Origin: Pleomorphomonas diazotrophica
GTDB taxonomy: Bacteria; Pseudomonadota; Alphaproteobacteria; Rhizobiales; Pleomorphomonadaceae
NCBI RefSeq assembly: GCF_002844595.1
Contig: NZ_PJNW01000019.1
Location: forward strand, 1-64,000
Length of the DNA: 64,000 nt
Reading direction: 5' to 3'
Shown: positions 49,455 through 57,500 of the stretch, piece after piece
How positions within the stretch are numbered: the stretch's first letter is position 1
Layout of the letters: each line of letters begins with the position of its first letter
Notes under the pieces: generated by a model
What the model was told of the DNA's origin: nothing
What the model saw: the letters and a program-made list of their open reading frames with translations, nothing else
Database searches by the model: none
Made by a program: the position numbers and the translations under genes

Positions 49455-49587
49455 CACATACGACCACAGAGGATTTCCGCAGAGATACGCCGAGCGGGGC
49501 CACGCGTCCATGCAACTCGCGTCGAAGGTGAGGGCGCCTTTTTGTCGGGTCGATCGAACCGTCAACCGGCTTTCGGGTTATGTCGGC

Positions 49588-50058
49588 ATGACCTACTTCG
49601 CTCTCCTCCCCTCGCTTCTCATCGGCGCCGTCGCGAGCGCCCGCTCCATGACACCGATGGCGACCATCGCCATGGTGCGGCAGGCCGGCGGGAAGCTGCC
49701 GGGCCGGCTCGTCCTGCTGGATCATCCCCTGTTCAAGCTCGGCGCCCTTGCGATGGGCGCAGGCGAACTCCTCGGCGACAAGATGAAGTCGGCGCCCGAC
49801 CGCACCGTTTTCCTGGGTTTGCTGGCGCGGGTGATGAGCGCCGGCATCGCCGGTGCGGCGCTGGCGCCGCGCGGACGGGAGAAGGCCGGTGCGGCGCTGG
49901 CGGTGGCGACGGCCGTTCCGCTTGCTTATGCCACCCTCGCCGGCCGAAAGCGGGCCATGACGGCCGTCGGACAGACGGAAAGCGGCCTGATCGAAGACGC
50001 GCTGGTGATGGCGGCGGGTGCGGCCGTCGTGACCCTGGCCATGCGGTCGAAGCGGTGA
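49588..50058 (+). CDS. DUF4126-family membrane protein
   Basis: 156-residue protein, Ala/Leu-rich with about four hydrophobic stretches (LPSLLIGAVASARSMTPMAT; FLGLLARVMSAGIAGAALAP; ALAVATAVPLAYATLAG; ALVMAAGAAVVTLAM). The ARSMTP motif is typical of this small conserved family of unknown function. ATG at 49588 has a TCGGC upstream, a poor ribosome site. It is next to the CDF transporter with no overlap. Confidence 0.7.
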   Translation: MTYFALLPSLLIGAVASARSMTPMATIAMVRQAGGKLPGRLVLLDHPLFKLGALAMGAGELLGDKMKSAPDRTVFLGLLARVMSAGIAGAALAPRGREKAGAALAVATAVPLAYATLAGRKRAMTAVGQTESGLIEDALVMAAGAAVVTLAMRSKR

Positions 50059-50170
50059 CGGGCGAGCGGAGTTCGTGAGGTTGCCGGCCGGGGAGGGCGA
50101 CCAACGGCCGGTTGACCCTCGGGCCCTCGGCGGATAGGGCGGTAGGGCATCATCCTTTGCGGAGCCGCCC

Positions 50171-51085
50171 ATGATCACGACAACGCGCCTCGCCATCGGC
50201 AGCCTTATCGTGGGCTTCGCCGTGCTCGGGCTGAAGGCCGTCGCCTATTGGCTGACCGGCTCGGTGGCGCTGATGTCGGATGCGCTCGAGAGCATCGTCA
50301 ACGTCGTCACCGCGCTGGTGGCGCTGATCGCCATCCGCGTCGCCGCCGCGCCGGCCGACACCGCTCACCCCTACGGGCACTACAAGGCGGAGTTCTTCAG
50401 CGCCGTGGTCGAGGGGGCGATGATCATCGTCGCTGCCCTGTTGATCATGAACGAGGCCTGGAAGGGCCTGATGGCGCCGCATCCGCTGGATGCGCCCTTC
50501 GAGGGCCTGCTGGTCAACGGGCTGGCGAGCGTCCTCAACGGCCTGTGGTGCTCCTTGCTGATCGTCTGGGGGCGGCGGCTGAGGTCGCCGGCGCTGGTGG
50601 CCGACGGCCATCACCTTCTCTCCGACGTGCTGTCGTCGGGCGCGGTGGTGGCGGGCGTGCTCCTGGCAGTGCTGACCGGCTGGTATGTGCTCGACCCCAT
50701 TCTCGCCGGGCTCGTCGCGCTCAACATCCTCTGGTCGGGCTGGAAGGTGGTGACCTCGTCGCTGAGCGGACTGCTCGACGAGGCGGTGCCGGAGGAGCAG
50801 CTCACGCGGATGCGCACCGTCATCGCCACCGCCACGGCCGGCGTCATCGAGGTGCACGACCTTCGCACCCGACACGCCGGCAAGATGACCTTCGTCGACT
50901 GCCATCTGGTGGTGCCCGGCACGCTCACCGTCAACGAGGCGCATGCGAAATGCGACGCCATCGAACAGGCGGTGAAGGATGAGTTCGGCGACGTGACCAT
51001 CACCATTCATGTGGAGCCGGATAGCAAGGCGGAGCTGCGACGAACGCTAAGCCTGACCCGAGATTCTACTGGGGTGGGCATCTAG
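50171..51085 (+). CDS. Cation diffusion facilitator (CDF) metal exporter
   Basis: 304-residue CDF transporter with six helices. YWLTGSVALMSDALESIVNV with the D of transmembrane 2, HPYGHYKAEFFSAVVEG (HxxGH...E), and LVADGHHLLSDVLSSGAVVA with the Zn-site HD of helix 5. The cytoplasmic domain runs from about 210 (VIEVHDLRTRHAGKMTFVDC, HLVVPGTLTVNEAHAKCDAI). Likely a Zn2+, Fe2+ or Mn2+ exporter; metal choice is not determined. Confidence 0.93.
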   Translation: MITTTRLAIGSLIVGFAVLGLKAVAYWLTGSVALMSDALESIVNVVTALVALIAIRVAAAPADTAHPYGHYKAEFFSAVVEGAMIIVAALLIMNEAWKGLMAPHPLDAPFEGLLVNGLASVLNGLWCSLLIVWGRRLRSPALVADGHHLLSDVLSSGAVVAGVLLAVLTGWYVLDPILAGLVALNILWSGWKVVTSSLSGLLDEAVPEEQLTRMRTVIATATAGVIEVHDLRTRHAGKMTFVDCHLVVPGTLTVNEAHAKCDAIEQAVKDEFGDVTITIHVEPDSKAELRRTLSLTRDSTGVGI

Positions 51086-51258
51086 CTTAGAGCACTGCGC
51101 TTCCGGTGCTCACGGACCCTCAAGTCCGCTCCGCTCCGGTTCTCGCGCTCGTCGCCATCTGCCGCACCCCAGCGAGTTTCGGGTCAGGCTTTTGGGGTTT
51201 CCGGGAACCGGCGCGCGGCGCGCGGGGTTGATCGATCCTTCGGGTTGAGGAGGCTGAC

Positions 51259-51651
51259 ATGGACGAGTTCGAGGGCGGCTGCCTCTGCGGCGCCGTGCGT
51301 TTGAAGGCCACCGGGCGGCCCTATCGGGTGGGGCTCTGCCACTGCATCGACTGCCGCAAGCACAGCGGCACGCTGTTCCATGCCTCGGCGATCTTTCCCG
51401 AGGAGGCCGTGGCGATCGAGGGCGAGACCTCCGACTACAAGGGGCGGCATTTCTGCCCGCGCTGCGGCTCGTCGGTGTTCGGGGTGAGCGGCGACGAGGT
51501 GGAGGTGAGCCTCGGCGCCCTCGACGCCCCCAACCAGCTGACGCCCACCTACGAGCTCTGGTCGATCCGCCACGAAAGCTGGCTACCGCCGTTTTCGCTG
51601 AAGCACAGCTATGAGCGGGACCGCGAGAGCACGGGGCGGTATGAGGATTAG
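51259..51651 (+). CDS. GFA-family zinc-cysteine protein
   Basis: 130-residue protein of the glutathione-dependent formaldehyde-activating-enzyme-like family: GGCLCGAVRL and LCHCIDCRKHSG place cysteines for one zinc, HFCPRCGSSVFG the second pair. The fold binds formaldehyde or S-(hydroxymethyl)glutathione in some members, but many have unknown roles. GAGGAGG precedes the ATG at 51259. Confidence 0.88.
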   Translation: MDEFEGGCLCGAVRLKATGRPYRVGLCHCIDCRKHSGTLFHASAIFPEEAVAIEGETSDYKGRHFCPRCGSSVFGVSGDEVEVSLGALDAPNQLTPTYELWSIRHESWLPPFSLKHSYERDRESTGRYED

Positions 51652-51659
51652 GGGGAGGT

Positions 51660-51855
51660 GTGGAGAGGCGCTCTATATCGACCCCGCGTTCCATTCTGCC
51701 CGAGGTCCTGGCCTTCGCCAGGATGACAGCTTTATATAAATGAAACAAACCGTTAGCCGCTTGCTCGCCTTCCCATAAGTTGTCATCCTGCGCGCAGGCG
51801 CAGGACCTCGGGACTGTAGAGCGATCGGTTGATATAGGGCGCTATAAACCCTAGG
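51660..51855. repeat. DPR14, complete
   Basis: GTGGAGAGGCGCTATATC-like left end, hairpin CCTGGC-CTTC-GCCAGG, long centre with CATAAG, right hairpin GCGC-GCAG-GCGC, end GGTTGATATAGGGC. It lies about 45 bp upstream of the GIY-YIG gene at 51892. Confidence 0.88.
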
Positions 51856-51891
51856 GTTGCGCAATCATCTCATTCCCATGATGCTCGCAGC

Positions 51892-52182
51892 ATGAAAGCC
51901 GGCTGGGTCTATATCGTCACCAACAAGCCGCAGGGCGTTCTCTACATCGGCGTCACATCCGATCTGGAGGGGCGCATCTGGGAGCATCGCAACCATATCT
52001 ATCGCGGCTTCACCGATAGCTACAACTGCACGCGGCTCGTTTGGTACGAGGATTGTGGCGATATCACCGAGGCCATTCATCGCGAGAACCGTCTGAAGTT
52101 CTGGAAGCGCGCCTGGAAGATCAGGCTGATCGAAGAGATGAATCCGGGGTGGGATGATCTCTTCGAGACGATCATGTCGTGA
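51892..52182 (+). CDS. GIY-YIG nuclease family protein, third copy
   Basis: 96-residue GIY-YIG nuclease close to the copy at 16071: GWVYIVTNKPQGVLYIGVTS (VYI, 11 residues, YIG), SDLEGRIWEHRNHIYRGF, CGDITEAIHRENRLKFWKRA and RLIEEMNPGWDDLF. The catalytic Tyr, Arg and Glu are present. DPR14 lies before it and DPR15 after it, each within about 45 bp. Upstream GGGTTGCGCAA is shared with the copy at 16071, indicating that gene and flanks spread together. Confidence 0.92.
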   Translation: MKAGWVYIVTNKPQGVLYIGVTSDLEGRIWEHRNHIYRGFTDSYNCTRLVWYEDCGDITEAIHRENRLKFWKRAWKIRLIEEMNPGWDDLFETIMS

Positions 52183-52185
52183 TGG

Positions 52186-52368
52186 AGCCCGATATCGGCG
52201 TTGCACTTCGTTCTGCCCGAGGTCCTGGCCTTCGCCAGGATGACAGCTTTATATAAATGAAACAACGCGGTAGCCGCTCGCTCGCCTTTCCATAAGTTGT
52301 CATCCTGCGCTTTAGGCGCAGGACCTCAGGCCGAAAAGGGCACGCGGCCCATATAGCTCTCCCCTACG
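52186..52368. repeat. DPR15, complete
   Basis: Starts GCCCGATATCGGCG just after the GIY-YIG stop; left hairpin CCTGGC-CTTC-GCCAGG; centre nearly the same as DPR14 (TATAAATGAAACAA...CATAAG); right hairpin CCTGCGC-TTTAG-GCGCAGG; end near GGCCCATATAGC. DPR14 and DPR15 are the most alike pair in the window. Confidence 0.9.
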
Positions 52369-52371
52369 GCC

Positions 52372-53214
52372 TCACCCCTCCAGCTGTTCCGAGGAGAACC
52401 AGACATCCGGGTAGACGGCGACGGCGGTGGCGTCGGGGGTGCGGTCGGTGGTGCGCCAGATGGAGCGGAGGGAGCGGACCTCTTCGGTGCTTTGCGGCAG
52501 GCGGAGCGGCGTGAGTTCGCCGGAGGCGCCGACGCAGGGGATGAACCAGGAGCGCATCAGCGGGCTCACGGTGAAGCCGCCGCTTTCGGCCTTGACGAGC
52601 AGCGTGAGGGCGATCTTGTCGCTCGGCCGCCAGGGGAAGATCAGCCGTCCGCCCGGGTTGAGGGCGTCGAGCCAGTCGACCGGCGGCGCGGCGACGCCGG
52701 CGTTGACGTAGATGATGTCGGATTTCGGCAGCGGCTGGCGGGTGGCGTCGCCCTGCACCACCGTCACGCCCTCCATGGGCTCGAGGTTGCGGCGGGCGAG
52801 GCCGGCGAGGCGCTCGTCGATCTCGAAGGCGGTGACGGTGCCGGACGGCAGCACCAGCATCTGCAGGATGGCGGTGTAATAGCCGGTGCCGGCGCCGACG
52901 TGTGTCACCGCTTCGCCGGCCTGGGGGGCGACGGCGCCCATCCATGCGGCGTGCAGCGACGGCTCGCCGTTGTTGATGCCCTTCACGGCATCGAGCGCCA
53001 CCAGCACGTCCTGATAGAGGTAGGTGGGGTCGGCGCTCGGCGTTTCGATGGGGCGCCCGTTGATGATCAGCCGCCACGGCCCCGGCGGGCAGAAGGCCTC
53101 GCGCGGGATGGCCTCGAAGGCCCGTTCCAGCCGGGGGTCGGACCACTTGCTGGCGGCGGCCATGACCCGCGCATAAAAGCCCCTGATTTCCTCGATGCCG
53201 GCACGTTTCGTCAT
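52372..53214 (-). CDS. Protein-L-isoaspartate O-methyltransferase-like enzyme
   Basis: 280-residue SAM-dependent methyltransferase: PREAFCPPGPW (about 37-47), YLYQDVLVALDAVKGINNGE and motif I THVGAGTGYYTAILQMLVLP (about 104-123), then GRLIFPWRPSDK. The AdoMet motif and IPREAFCPPG pattern are those of PCMT, which repairs isoaspartyl residues; alphaproteobacteria have several paralogues, some of other function. Start at 53214 fits GGAACTCCA upstream. Confidence 0.8.
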   Translation of the reverse strand: MTKRAGIEEIRGFYARVMAAASKWSDPRLERAFEAIPREAFCPPGPWRLIINGRPIETPSADPTYLYQDVLVALDAVKGINNGEPSLHAAWMGAVAPQAGEAVTHVGAGTGYYTAILQMLVLPSGTVTAFEIDERLAGLARRNLEPMEGVTVVQGDATRQPLPKSDIIYVNAGVAAPPVDWLDALNPGGRLIFPWRPSDKIALTLLVKAESGGFTVSPLMRSWFIPCVGASGELTPLRLPQSTEEVRSLRSIWRTTDRTPDATAVAVYPDVWFSSEQLEG

Positions 53215-53287
53215 GTGGAGTTCCCTTGTCCGGAGGGTATGCCGGACATATGGGGTCGTTCTGGGAGATGGGTAGGTTGGAGGGGAT

Positions 53288-53475
53288 GAGGGAGCGCGAT
53301 ATGGGCGGCGGCGCATTCTCGTCCTGAGGTCCCCGCCTTCGCGGGGATGACAGATTTATATATTAAAACATATACATAGATTGTCATCCTGCGCGAAGGC
53401 GGTCTTAAATTCACACGTGAATTTAAGGTGGATCTCGGGCAGGAAAGGGCGTGGGGCGGATATCGGGCGGTCCTG
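53288..53475. repeat. DPR16 with nested palindrome
   Basis: Left hairpin CCCCGC-CTTC-GCGGGG. Right arm carries the nested palindrome at 53404-53427 with arms CTTAAATTCAC and GTGAATTTAAG, two compensated pairs different from the usual form. Ends at GGATATCGGGCGG, 5 nt from the MarR stop. Confidence 0.9.
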
Positions 53476-53479
53476 GCCG

Positions 53480-54010
53480 TCAGGAGTCCGCCCCCACCTC
53501 CGGGTTGAGGTCGGACAGGGCGAGTTTGCGCAGCAGCGTCTCCAACGTGGCGCGTTCATCGGCCGTGAGGGCGTCGAGCACCTTGCTTTCGAAGGCCATG
53601 TCCTCGCGGAAGGCGCGTTCGGCGAGGGCGGCGCCGTCGGGCGTCAGTTGCACCAGCATGCTCCTGGCGTCCTCCGGGTCGGGCAGGCGGGCGATGAGGC
53701 CGGCTTTTTCCAGCTTGGCGAGGCGGGCGGTGAGGCCGCCGGAGGAGATCATCAGCCAGCGGTAGAGCTCGGTGGGCCGCAGGCAATAGGGCGGGCCGGA
53801 GCGACGCAGCGTGGCGATCACGTCGAACTCGCCGCTGTCGAGGCCGTATTTCCTGAAGATCGCCTCGATCGGCGGCCTGACGTTCAGTGTGATCCAGCGC
53901 ATGCGGCCGAGGATGGCCATGCCGCGCGTGTCGAGATCGGGCAGCTCGGCCGCCCATTGCGCGCGCCTCGCGTCGACGCCGTCCCCTGCCGTGTCATTTT
54001 GTCTTGACAT
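53480..54010 (-). CDS. MarR-family transcriptional regulator
   Basis: 176-residue MarR: FDVIATLRRSGPPYCLRPTE, LYRWLMISSGGLTARLAKLE as recognition helix, DPEDARSMLVQLTPDGAALA as wing. The 40 N-terminal residues are longer than usual (RGMAILGRMRWITLNVRPPI). It is divergent from the zinc-ribbon MBL gene at 54067. Two CTTGACATCAAG dyads lie in the shared 56 bp, one over its own start codon, so autorepression is expected. Confidence 0.9.
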   Translation of the reverse strand: MSRQNDTAGDGVDARRAQWAAELPDLDTRGMAILGRMRWITLNVRPPIEAIFRKYGLDSGEFDVIATLRRSGPPYCLRPTELYRWLMISSGGLTARLAKLEKAGLIARLPDPEDARSMLVQLTPDGAALAERAFREDMAFESKVLDALTADERATLETLLRKLALSDLNPEVGADS

Positions 54011-54044
54011 CAAGACATCTCCTGTTATCTTGACATCAAGATAA
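54002..54044. promoter_or_regulatory. Two MarR-type operators in divergent promoter
   Basis: TCTTGA-CA-TCAAGA at 54002-54015, covering the marR start codon, and the longer TTATCTTGACATCAAGATAA at 54025-54044. Centres are 26 bp apart. Same half-site in both. Confidence 0.85.
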
Positions 54045-54066
54045 CTCTGACGACGGAGGCAAGGCA

Positions 54067-54897
54067 ATGACAGAGATCAACAAACTTGCCCTTTCGCGGG
54101 TTCCCGTCTGCGTCACCTGCGGCACGCAATATCCGGGCGTGGAGCATAGGGACGATTGCCCGGTCTGCCGCGACGAGCGCCAGTTCGTCGGCTGGGATGG
54201 TCAGCGCTGGACGACCTCGGCCGAGGTGGCCGCGAGCCACGAGATCCGCTTCGAGGACGTGGCCGGAGTGACGACGCTGTGGCTGGTGCCGCGCTTTGCC
54301 ATCGGCCAGCGCGCCTTCCTGATCCCTCAGGCGGACGGTCTGGTGATGTGGGAATGCCTGCCCACGGTCACCGATGCCGCCGTGGAGCGGATCGCCGGGA
54401 TGGGCGGGGTGCAGGCGATCGCCATCTCGCACCCGCATTTCTATTCGGCCATGCTGGAGTGGAGCGAAGCGCTGGGCGGCGTGCCGATCTACCTCCACGA
54501 GGCGGACGAGGAGTGGGTCACTTTCGACAGCCCCTTCCTGCGCTTCTGGAGCGGCGACCGCTTCCAGCTCACCGACGCGGTCGACCTCGTGCATCTGCCC
54601 GGCCATTTCGAGGGCAGCACAGGGCTTTTGTGGAAGAACGGGCCGCGCCCCGGCGGTAGCCTCTTCCCAGGCGACGCCATCCAGATCGGCATGGACAGGC
54701 GCATCGCCAGTTTCATGTATAGCTACCCCAACGCCATCCCGCTGGGGCGCAAGTCGCTGACCCGGCTGAAGGCGAAGGTCGACCCGCTGGAGTTCAAGGA
54801 TCTCTATGGCTCTTTCGAGGGCAAGCAGATGATCGGCGACGCGAAGGCATTGGTTGAGGCGTCATTTGTCCGATATAAGGCGGCGCTAGAGGGTTAG
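54067..54897 (+). CDS. MBL-fold hydrolase with N-terminal zinc-ribbon-like motif
   Basis: 276-residue protein. The first ~35 residues contain VCVTCGTQY and CPVC, a four-cysteine zinc-ribbon; the rest is a metallo-beta-lactamase fold with ISHPHFYSAMLEWS, HLPGHFEGSTG and LFPGDAIQIG. The usual HxHxDH motif is reduced to HPHFYS, so metal binding is altered. It is under the divergent MarR gene and its operators. Function unknown; a glyoxalase- or lactonase-like role is possible. Confidence 0.85.
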   Translation: MTEINKLALSRVPVCVTCGTQYPGVEHRDDCPVCRDERQFVGWDGQRWTTSAEVAASHEIRFEDVAGVTTLWLVPRFAIGQRAFLIPQADGLVMWECLPTVTDAAVERIAGMGGVQAIAISHPHFYSAMLEWSEALGGVPIYLHEADEEWVTFDSPFLRFWSGDRFQLTDAVDLVHLPGHFEGSTGLLWKNGPRPGGSLFPGDAIQIGMDRRIASFMYSYPNAIPLGRKSLTRLKAKVDPLEFKDLYGSFEGKQMIGDAKALVEASFVRYKAALEG

Positions 54898-55027
54898 CCG
54901 TCTGACGTGCGTCTCCTGGAGCCGTGCGGGGAACCCTGATTTGCCGGAAATGGTTCTAACTCCGGTTCAACGCAATTTGGGGCGGAAAGCCAGTTCCCAC
55001 TTTGCCGCATTGCTCCAGGAGGAGAAC

Positions 55028-55438
55028 ATGAGCTCGACGAAACTCAACTTGCTCGTTTGCCTGTTCGTTCTCGGCGGGTCGACGGTTGCCGAGGCCACCT
55101 GCCTCAACTCCGTCACCGAGCTCAAAGCCGAGGGTATAAAGGCCCATTGGCTGGAGACGACCGCCGATGACGGCAAGCCGCTCAAGATCGTCATCTCCGA
55201 TGGTGCCAAGGGCCTGGTCTACTCGGCCAGCAAAGCCGGTGAGCCGTGGCTGGCCGGGAAGGCATCCTTCTGCCGGTCGGGAGACAAGACAGTGGTGACG
55301 TTGAACAACACCGAGGTCACGGAGAATGTCCCGCTGGTGACGAGGATGGCGCTGCCGGACACGCTGACGGCGCCGATCGTCAACGACGAGATCAATCTGG
55401 CAGGCGGCCCTTGGCGCGGGACCTTCGTCGGGCGGTAG
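55028..55438 (+). CDS. Small secreted protein of unknown function
   Basis: 136-residue protein with signal peptide LNLLVCLFVLGGSTVAEAT and a beta-rich mature part. Two cysteines (TCLNS and ASFCRSG) could form a disulfide; KGLVYSASKAGEPWLAGKAS is a distinctive middle. AGGAGGAG precedes the ATG at 55028, a strong site. I do not recognise a family with certainty; it is likely periplasmic or surface-exposed. Confidence 0.75.
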   Translation: MSSTKLNLLVCLFVLGGSTVAEATCLNSVTELKAEGIKAHWLETTADDGKPLKIVISDGAKGLVYSASKAGEPWLAGKASFCRSGDKTVVTLNNTEVTENVPLVTRMALPDTLTAPIVNDEINLAGGPWRGTFVGR

Positions 55439-55477
55439 TTGGTTCGTGAGTTGCCTCGCCTCGGCGAGTTTCGGACG

Positions 55478-55640
55478 GAGCGCGATATCGGCCGATGAGA
55501 TTTCTCGTCCTGAGGTCCTGCGCCTTCGCGCAGGATGACAGAATTATATATTAAAAACATATACATAGATTGTCATCCTGCGCGAAGGCGCAGGACCTCA
55601 GGCAGAAAAGGGCGAGGGCGGATATAGGGCGCCCCATGCT
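55478..55640. repeat. DPR17, complete
   Basis: Starts GCGCGATATCGGCC; left hairpin CCTGCGC-CTTC-GCGCAGG; centre of ATATATTAAAAACATATACATAG; right hairpin CCTGCGC-GAAG-GCGCAGG; end GGCGGATATAGGGCGCC. Both arms use the same CCTGCGC/GCGCAGG hairpin variant. Confidence 0.92.
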
Positions 55641-55712
55641 TTCCGCGCGGCGATCCTGACGGAAATTGCCGCGACTGCGTGTCATGAGCAATCAAAAGAG
55701 GAGGGGACCATC

Positions 55713-56126
55713 ATGAGGATCACCGTAGAGACCACCGTTGCCGCGCCGATCGCCGAGGTCTGGCGCGCCTATGTCAGCCCCGAGGACATCAAGGCGTGGA
55801 ACGCCGCCTCCGACGACTGGCACACCACCACCGCCAGCGTCGATCTCCGCGAGGGCGGGGCCTTCTCCTCGCGCATGGAGGCGAAGGACGGCAGCCAGGG
55901 CTTCGACTTCGCCGGTACCTACACCAGGATCGTGCCGCAGAAGCGCATCGAATATGCCTTCGGCGATCGGACGGCCGAGGTGCTGTTCGAGGAGCGGCCC
56001 GAGGGCGTCCACGTCAGCGTCAGCTTCGACCCCGAGACCACCTATCCCCTGGAGTACCAGCGTGACGGCTGGCAGGCGATCCTCGACAATTTCGGCCGCC
56101 ACGTGGAAGGACTGAAGGCATCATGA
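55713..56126 (+). CDS. SRPBCC-family (START-like) protein
   Basis: 137-residue helix-grip protein of the Bet v1/AHA1 superfamily: TVAAPIAEVWRAYVSPEDIK, then GGAFSSRMEAKDGSQGFDFA, RPEGVHVSVSFDPETTYPLE and YQRDGWQAILDNFGRHVEGL. The family binds hydrophobic ligands or assists proteins. It overlaps the following LysE gene by 4 nt (ATGA), so the two are co-expressed. Confidence 0.88.
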   Translation: MRITVETTVAAPIAEVWRAYVSPEDIKAWNAASDDWHTTTASVDLREGGAFSSRMEAKDGSQGFDFAGTYTRIVPQKRIEYAFGDRTAEVLFEERPEGVHVSVSFDPETTYPLEYQRDGWQAILDNFGRHVEGLKAS

Positions 56127-56740
56127 TCACGCTCCTTGCCAGCATCGCGGTGATCCACCTTCTGGCGGTGGCCAGCCCCGGCCCGACGCTGATGGTGGTG
56201 ATGAGCCAGTCGGTGGCCGGTTCGAGGCGCTCGGGCTTTCTGGTGGTGGTCGGCGTGGTGGCCGCCACTCTCGTCTGGTCGAGCGTGACGGCGGCCGGTC
56301 TCGGCGGCGTCGTCGCCCGCTTCGGCTGGCTGTATTTCGGGCTGAAGCTCGTCGGCGCCGCCTATCTCGCCTGGCTGGCCTGGGGGCTGCTGAAGGGCGT
56401 GTTCCAGCGCAAGGCGGTGGGCCTCGATACGTCGCGGCCGGTGCTGAGCGGGGCGGGCGCGCTGCGCGCCGGCTTCCTCACCACCATCGCCAACCCCAAG
56501 GTGGTCGCCTATTACGCCAGCCTGTTCGGCGTGATGATCCCGGCCGGAGCGGGCGGCGCGGTGTTCGCCGGCGCCGTCCTGACGGCGGCGCTTGTCTCCG
56601 CCCTCTGGTGGAGCGCCGTGGTGCTGCTGTTCGGCCTGCCGGCGGTGCGGAATGTGTATGCGAGGGCGCGGCGGTGGATGGACGCGGCGATGGGGGCGTT
56701 GCTCTTGGCGCTGGCGGGACGGTTGTTGTTCGGCCGGTGA
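56123..56740 (+). CDS. LysE/RhtB-family exporter
   Basis: 205-residue membrane exporter with about six hydrophobic segments: ASPGPTLMVVMSQSVAGSRR signature (about 17-36), and TIANPKVVAYYASLFGVMIP (about 118-137). Exports amino acids or homoserine lactone-type compounds. Start is coupled to the SRPBCC gene by ATGA, an unusual pairing that hints at a shared substrate. Confidence 0.9.
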   Translation: MITLLASIAVIHLLAVASPGPTLMVVMSQSVAGSRRSGFLVVVGVVAATLVWSSVTAAGLGGVVARFGWLYFGLKLVGAAYLAWLAWGLLKGVFQRKAVGLDTSRPVLSGAGALRAGFLTTIANPKVVAYYASLFGVMIPAGAGGAVFAGAVLTAALVSALWWSAVVLLFGLPAVRNVYARARRWMDAAMGALLLALAGRLLFGR

Positions 56741-56747
56741 GGGGGAG

Positions 56748-56970
56748 GGATATGGGGAGACCGATATCGGCCGGGTCGCCTCTTTCTGCCTGAGGTCCTG
56801 CGCCTTCGCACAGGATGACAAGAGAATTATATATATGAAACAAAGAGATAGCGAAGAATCCACCTTCCCATAGGTTGTCATCCTGCGCGAAGGCCTCTTG
56901 AATTCGCACGCGAATTCAAGGTGGACCTCAGGCAGAAAGGGGCGCTGTCGAGCATATCGCGCTCCACTTC
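56748..56970. repeat. DPR18 with nested palindrome
   Basis: GGGGAGACCGATATCGGCCG left end; left hairpin CCTGCGC-CTTC-GCACAGG with one mismatch; centre with TATATATGAAACAA; right arm carries the nested palindrome at 56897-56920 (arms CTTGAATTCGC/GCGAATTCAAG). It ends near GAGCATATCGCGC. The following 130 bp to the VOC gene show no further feature. Confidence 0.9.
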
Positions 56971-57101
56971 CCCGAAGTGAGCGGATCGGCACCGAAAGAG
57001 AGCGATATCGCACCGAAAGAAGCGGTAGATGGTGCTAGGTTCCCGTCATCGGCAATTCGGCGCCGGCGACATGCCGGCCGAGCGGTGGCGGGAATGACGA
57101 C

Positions 57102-57500
57102 ATGATCAATCACGTGGTGGTCGGCTCGAATGACATCGAGCGCTCCCAGCGCTTCTACGACGCGGTGCTCGGTACGCTGGAGGCGGGGGAGGCGCTCAGG
57201 AACGTGGCGGCGAGCGGCCATGTCAGGTTGTTCTACCGGCATGGCGGCGGTTCCTTCTGCGTCAGCCAGCCGATCAACGGCGAACCGGCGACGCCGGCCA
57301 ACGGCGGCACCATCGCCTTCCGCTGTTCGTCGCCCGAGGCCGTCAGGACCTTTCACGACGTGGCGGTCGCCCATGGCGGCACCTCCATCGAGGACCCGCC
57401 GGGCCTCCGACACAACCCGCTGGTCGGACCGGTGCACCTCGCCTATGTGCGCGACCCCGACGGCAACAAGCTCTGCGCCATCTGCCGGGTGGCGGCATGA
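57102..57500 (+). CDS. VOC-family (glyoxalase/bleomycin-resistance-like) protein
   Basis: 132-residue two-repeat VOC fold: NHVVVGSNDIERSQRFYDAV, then SPEAVRTFHDVAVAHGGTSI and PVHLAYVRDPDGNKLCAICR with the C-terminal metal-site glutamate replaced by other residues. Members are dioxygenases, glyoxalases or resistance proteins; the exact activity cannot be decided. It overlaps the following regulator by 4 nt (ATGA). Confidence 0.88.
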   Translation: MINHVVVGSNDIERSQRFYDAVLGTLEAGEALRNVAASGHVRLFYRHGGGSFCVSQPINGEPATPANGGTIAFRCSSPEAVRTFHDVAVAHGGTSIEDPPGLRHNPLVGPVHLAYVRDPDGNKLCAICRVAA

